Shown one piece after another: positions 61,544 through 64,000 of a stretch of 64,000 nt of DNA. The notes beneath the pieces are model-generated. The model was given only the letters and a program-made list of their open reading frames with translations. It was not told where the DNA came from and ran no database searches. The stretch is from an uncultured Bacteroidia bacterium (GTDB lineage: Bacteria > Bacteroidota > Bacteroidia > Bacteroidales > UBA932): assembly GCA_902773925.1 (NCBI GenBank), contig CACYGI010000002.1, positions 286,990 through 350,989 on the forward strand. Direction: 5' to 3'. Each line of letters opens with the position of its first letter. Within the stretch, counting starts at the first letter, position 1. The position numbers were made by a program, and so were the translations under genes.

Positions 61544-64000
61544 ATGGCAGAAGCAAGTATTCGCATAAGCAAGATATTGAAGGAGTTCAATATCGGCCAG
61601 CCGACACTGGCGGATTTCCTCAGGAAAAAGAAAGTAGACGTAGATGTTTCCGACCTTAATAACAAGGTGGGCAGCGATGTCTATGACCTGATCGCCGAGG
61701 AATTCAGCAAAGAGCAGAAGATCAAGGAGCAATCCAAGAAAATCTCGCTCAAGGTCAAGGAGATAACCGAGATGGAGCATACCCGCGAGAAAGAGGAAGA
61801 AGACAGCGGTGCGCTCCTCATCAAGACCAACACCCTGGCCGATACCGGACACGCCCGCAAGGAAGTGAAGGCCCCAGGCGAAAAGCCCGCGGAGGCTCCT
61901 AAGAAAGCCGTGGAGAAGCCTGCACCGAAGGTCGAGGAACCCGCAAAGGAGGAACCTGCAAAGAAGTCAGACCTCAAGGTGCTCGGCAAGATCGACCTTA
62001 CCCCGGCAAAGCCCGCGAAGAAGGAAGAACCCGTCACAAAGGAAGAAAAGCCTGCCCCGAAGGTAGAAGAACCCGCCATAATTGCACCGGAGAAGGAGGT
62101 GAAAGAGGCTCCCGAAGCTCCCAGGAAAGAGCCTGAACGCCCCTCCGTCCCCGAACATATCGAGACTCGCGTCGAGAAACTCACCGGACCCAAGATTGCC
62201 GGCACGATAGATCTTTCGCAGTTTGACCGCAAGCCTTCCGCAGATTCGAAGAAGGACAAGGGCAAGCGCGAGCGCATCAAGAAGGGCGGCCCCGCAAAGG
62301 TTGACATCAACCACGCAGGCGGCAGCAACCAGCGCGATGCGGACCGTCGCAACGACAACAACCACGGCAAGGATAACGGCCGCGGCAACAAGAAGGACCG
62401 CTATAAGCCTATCCGCAATGAGGTGGACGAAGATGCAGTCCAGAAGCAGATCAAGGAGACCTACGCACGTATGATCGAAGGCAAGGGCAAGACCAAGAGT
62501 TCGAAGCACCGCCGCGAGAAGCGCGAGGAGATCTCCCTCAAGATGCAGGAAGAGCAGGAGATGCAGGAGCTCACGAGCAACGTGCTCAAGGTGACCGAGT
62601 TCGTCACCGTCAACGAGCTCGCCATCCTGATGAACAATACCCCTGTGACGAAGGTCATCGAAGCCTGCATGAACCTCGGTCTGATGGTCTCCATCAACCA
62701 GCGCCTCGACGCAGAGGCCCTCGTGCTGGTCGCCGAAGAATTCGGTTACAAGATCGAATTCGTCACCGCCGAGATACAGGGCGCAGTCCAGGAAGAGGCC
62801 GACAGCGAAGAGGATCTGCTGCCCCGCCCGCCTATCGTGACGGTGATGGGTCACGTCGATCACGGTAAGACTTCCCTGCTCGACTACATCCGCAATACAA
62901 ACGTCATCGCAGGTGAGGCCGGCGGTATCACCCAGCATATCGGTGCATACAACGTCGAGCTGCCCGGCGGACGGAGGATCACGTTCCTCGATACCCCTGG
63001 TCACGAAGCATTTACGGCAATGCGTGCCCGCGGTGCGAAGGTGACGGACCTTGCCATCATCATAGTGGCCGCAGACGATGCGGTCATGCCGCAGACCATC
63101 GAGGCCATCAACCACGCACAGGCTGCAGGCGTTCCGATGATTTTCGCGATCAACAAGATAGACAAGCCCGGCGCCCACTCCGACAAGATCAAGGAGCAGC
63201 TGGCCAATATGAACATCCTGGTCGAAGACTGGGGCGGCAAGTACCAGTGCCAGGAGATTTCGGCCAAGAAGGGCATCAACGTCGATCAACTGCTTGACAA
63301 GGTGCTGCTCGAAGCTGACCTTCTCGAACTTAAGGCCAATCCCAACAAGCCGGGCGTCGGCAGCGTCATCGAGTCTTCGCTCGACAAGGGACGCGGCTAC
63401 CTGGCCACCGTGCTCGTGCAGAACGGCACCATCCGCGTCGGCGACGTGATGCTGGCAGGCTGCTTTACCGGCCGCGTCAAGGCTATGTTCAACGAACGCG
63501 GACAGAAGATCACCGAGGCCGGTCCTTCGACTCCGGTATCAATCCTCGGTCTGAACGGCGCTCCGACCGCCGGTGATACTCTCAACATCCTCAAGGATGA
63601 AAAGGAAGCCCGCGAGATCGCCAACAAGCGCGAGCAGCTCATCCGTATCCAGGGTATCAAGACCCAGACGCACATCACCCTCGAGGAGATCGGCCGCCGT
63701 ATCGCCCTGGGCAATTTCCAGGAGCTCAACATCATCGTCAAGGCGGATGTGGACGGCAGTATCGAGGCTCTCTCTGATTCGCTGATCAAGCTTTCGACCG
63801 AAGAGATTCACGTCAATGTCATCCACAAGGCCGTGGGTGCCATCTCCGAGTCCGATGTCCTGCTGGCAGTCGCATCCAACGCTATCATCATCGGTTTCCA
63901 GGTCCGCCCGATGGCCAATGCGCGCAAGCTGGCCGAGAAGGAGTCCATCGAAATCCGAATCTACTCCGTCATCTACGACGCCATCAACGAAGTCAAGAGC
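61544..64000 (+). CDS. infB: Translation initiation factor IF-2, 3' end outside window
   Basis: 819 codons are visible and the frame is open at the right edge. An N-terminal helical domain ([15 protein letters not shown]) is followed by a long Lys/Glu/Pro/Ala-rich linker (about 100-330). The GTPase has G1 GHVDHGKTS near residue 435, G3 DTPGHE, G4 NKID and G5 SAK. Domains II and III follow. IF-2 brings initiator tRNA to the 30S subunit; the initiator tRNA gene is also in this window. Confidence 0.97.
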   Translation, partial: MAEASIRISKILKEFNIGQPTLADFLRKKKVDVDVSDLNNKVGSDVYDLIAEEFSKEQKIKEQSKKISLKVKEITEMEHTREKEEEDSGALLIKTNTLADTGHARKEVKAPGEKPAEAPKKAVEKPAPKVEEPAKEEPAKKSDLKVLGKIDLTPAKPAKKEEPVTKEEKPAPKVEEPAIIAPEKEVKEAPEAPRKEPERPSVPEHIETRVEKLTGPKIAGTIDLSQFDRKPSADSKKDKGKRERIKKGGPAKVDINHAGGSNQRDADRRNDNNHGKDNGRGNKKDRYKPIRNEVDEDAVQKQIKETYARMIEGKGKTKSSKHRREKREEISLKMQEEQEMQELTSNVLKVTEFVTVNELAILMNNTPVTKVIEACMNLGLMVSINQRLDAEALVLVAEEFGYKIEFVTAEIQGAVQEEADSEEDLLPRPPIVTVMGHVDHGKTSLLDYIRNTNVIAGEAGGITQHIGAYNVELPGGRRITFLDTPGHEAFTAMRARGAKVTDLAIIIVAADDAVMPQTIEAINHAQAAGVPMIFAINKIDKPGAHSDKIKEQLANMNILVEDWGGKYQCQEISAKKGINVDQLLDKVLLEADLLELKANPNKPGVGSVIESSLDKGRGYLATVLVQNGTIRVGDVMLAGCFTGRVKAMFNERGQKITEAGPSTPVSILGLNGAPTAGDTLNILKDEKEAREIANKREQLIRIQGIKTQTHITLEEIGRRIALGNFQELNIIVKADVDGSIEALSDSLIKLSTEEIHVNVIHKAVGAISESDVLLAVASNAIIIGFQVRPMANARKLAEKESIEIRIYSVIYDAINEVKS

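Overview
The window is chromosomal DNA from an anaerobic member of the Bacteroidota, most likely order Bacteroidales. The evidence is the FimA/Mfa-type fimbrial locus, DUF4906, DUF3575, DUF3078 and WbqC proteins, a TraR/DksA protein with a lost zinc finger, the archaeal-type ProRS, and many -7 boxes of the form TAnnTTTG, often paired with an upstream TTG about 19-20 bases away. Base composition is moderately GC-rich and fairly even, except for an AT-richer rhuM gene at 23.8-24.8 kb. The genus cannot be fixed from this sequence. Genes are tightly packed: no gene-free stretch exceeds 300 bases, and the largest gaps are 41844-42021 and 38577-38752.

Layout. 1-6.4 kb: a tRNA-Ser cut by the left edge, the dksA/traR-lspA-rmuC operon, ileS and cvpA. 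6.5-11.8 kb: a peptide-secretion locus made of a 51-residue membrane peptide, a C39-peptidase ABC exporter, two double-glycine-leader peptides, a TolC-type outer-membrane channel and a membrane-fusion adaptor. 11.8-24.8 kb: housekeeping genes (tsaB, a cysteine-less TlpA-like lipoprotein, HIT, greA, ribF, engB, prs, nadE, lptB, dnaX, an O-methyltransferase, a ComEA-like protein, rsmI, tdk) and a solitary rhuM beside initiator tRNA-Met. 25-38.6 kb: a minus-strand seven-gene fimbrial operon whose major-subunit gene carries an in-frame amber codon. 38.7-50 kb: a DUF2207 membrane protein, galE, a small cysteine-rich lipoprotein, nfnS-gltA-hisS, an HMA-domain protein with a TonB receptor, and sppA. 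50-59.8 kb: tilS, DUF3078, proS, a Tyr/Trp-rich lipoprotein, an OmpP1/FadL-like porin, and lpxD-lpxC-lpxA-wbqC. 59.9-64 kb: the rimP-nusA-infB operon, with infB running off the right edge.

The most interesting system is the peptide-secretion locus. The two small peptides at 8852-9034 and 9053-9229 each have a 24-residue leader ending in Gly-Gly, followed by a 34-36 residue cysteine-free helical core with a GxxxG motif. They sit between their predicted protease-exporter and the rest of a type I secretion channel. This is the organisation expected of a two-peptide (class IIb-like) bacteriocin or signalling pair in a Gram-negative host. The 51-residue membrane peptide upstream is a candidate immunity protein. 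Secondary points of interest are the amber codon in the major fimbrillin, a RimP lacking its C-terminal domain, an LpxC not fused to FabZ, a ComEA-like gene that reads into the opposite gene, and a small cysteine-rich lipoprotein.
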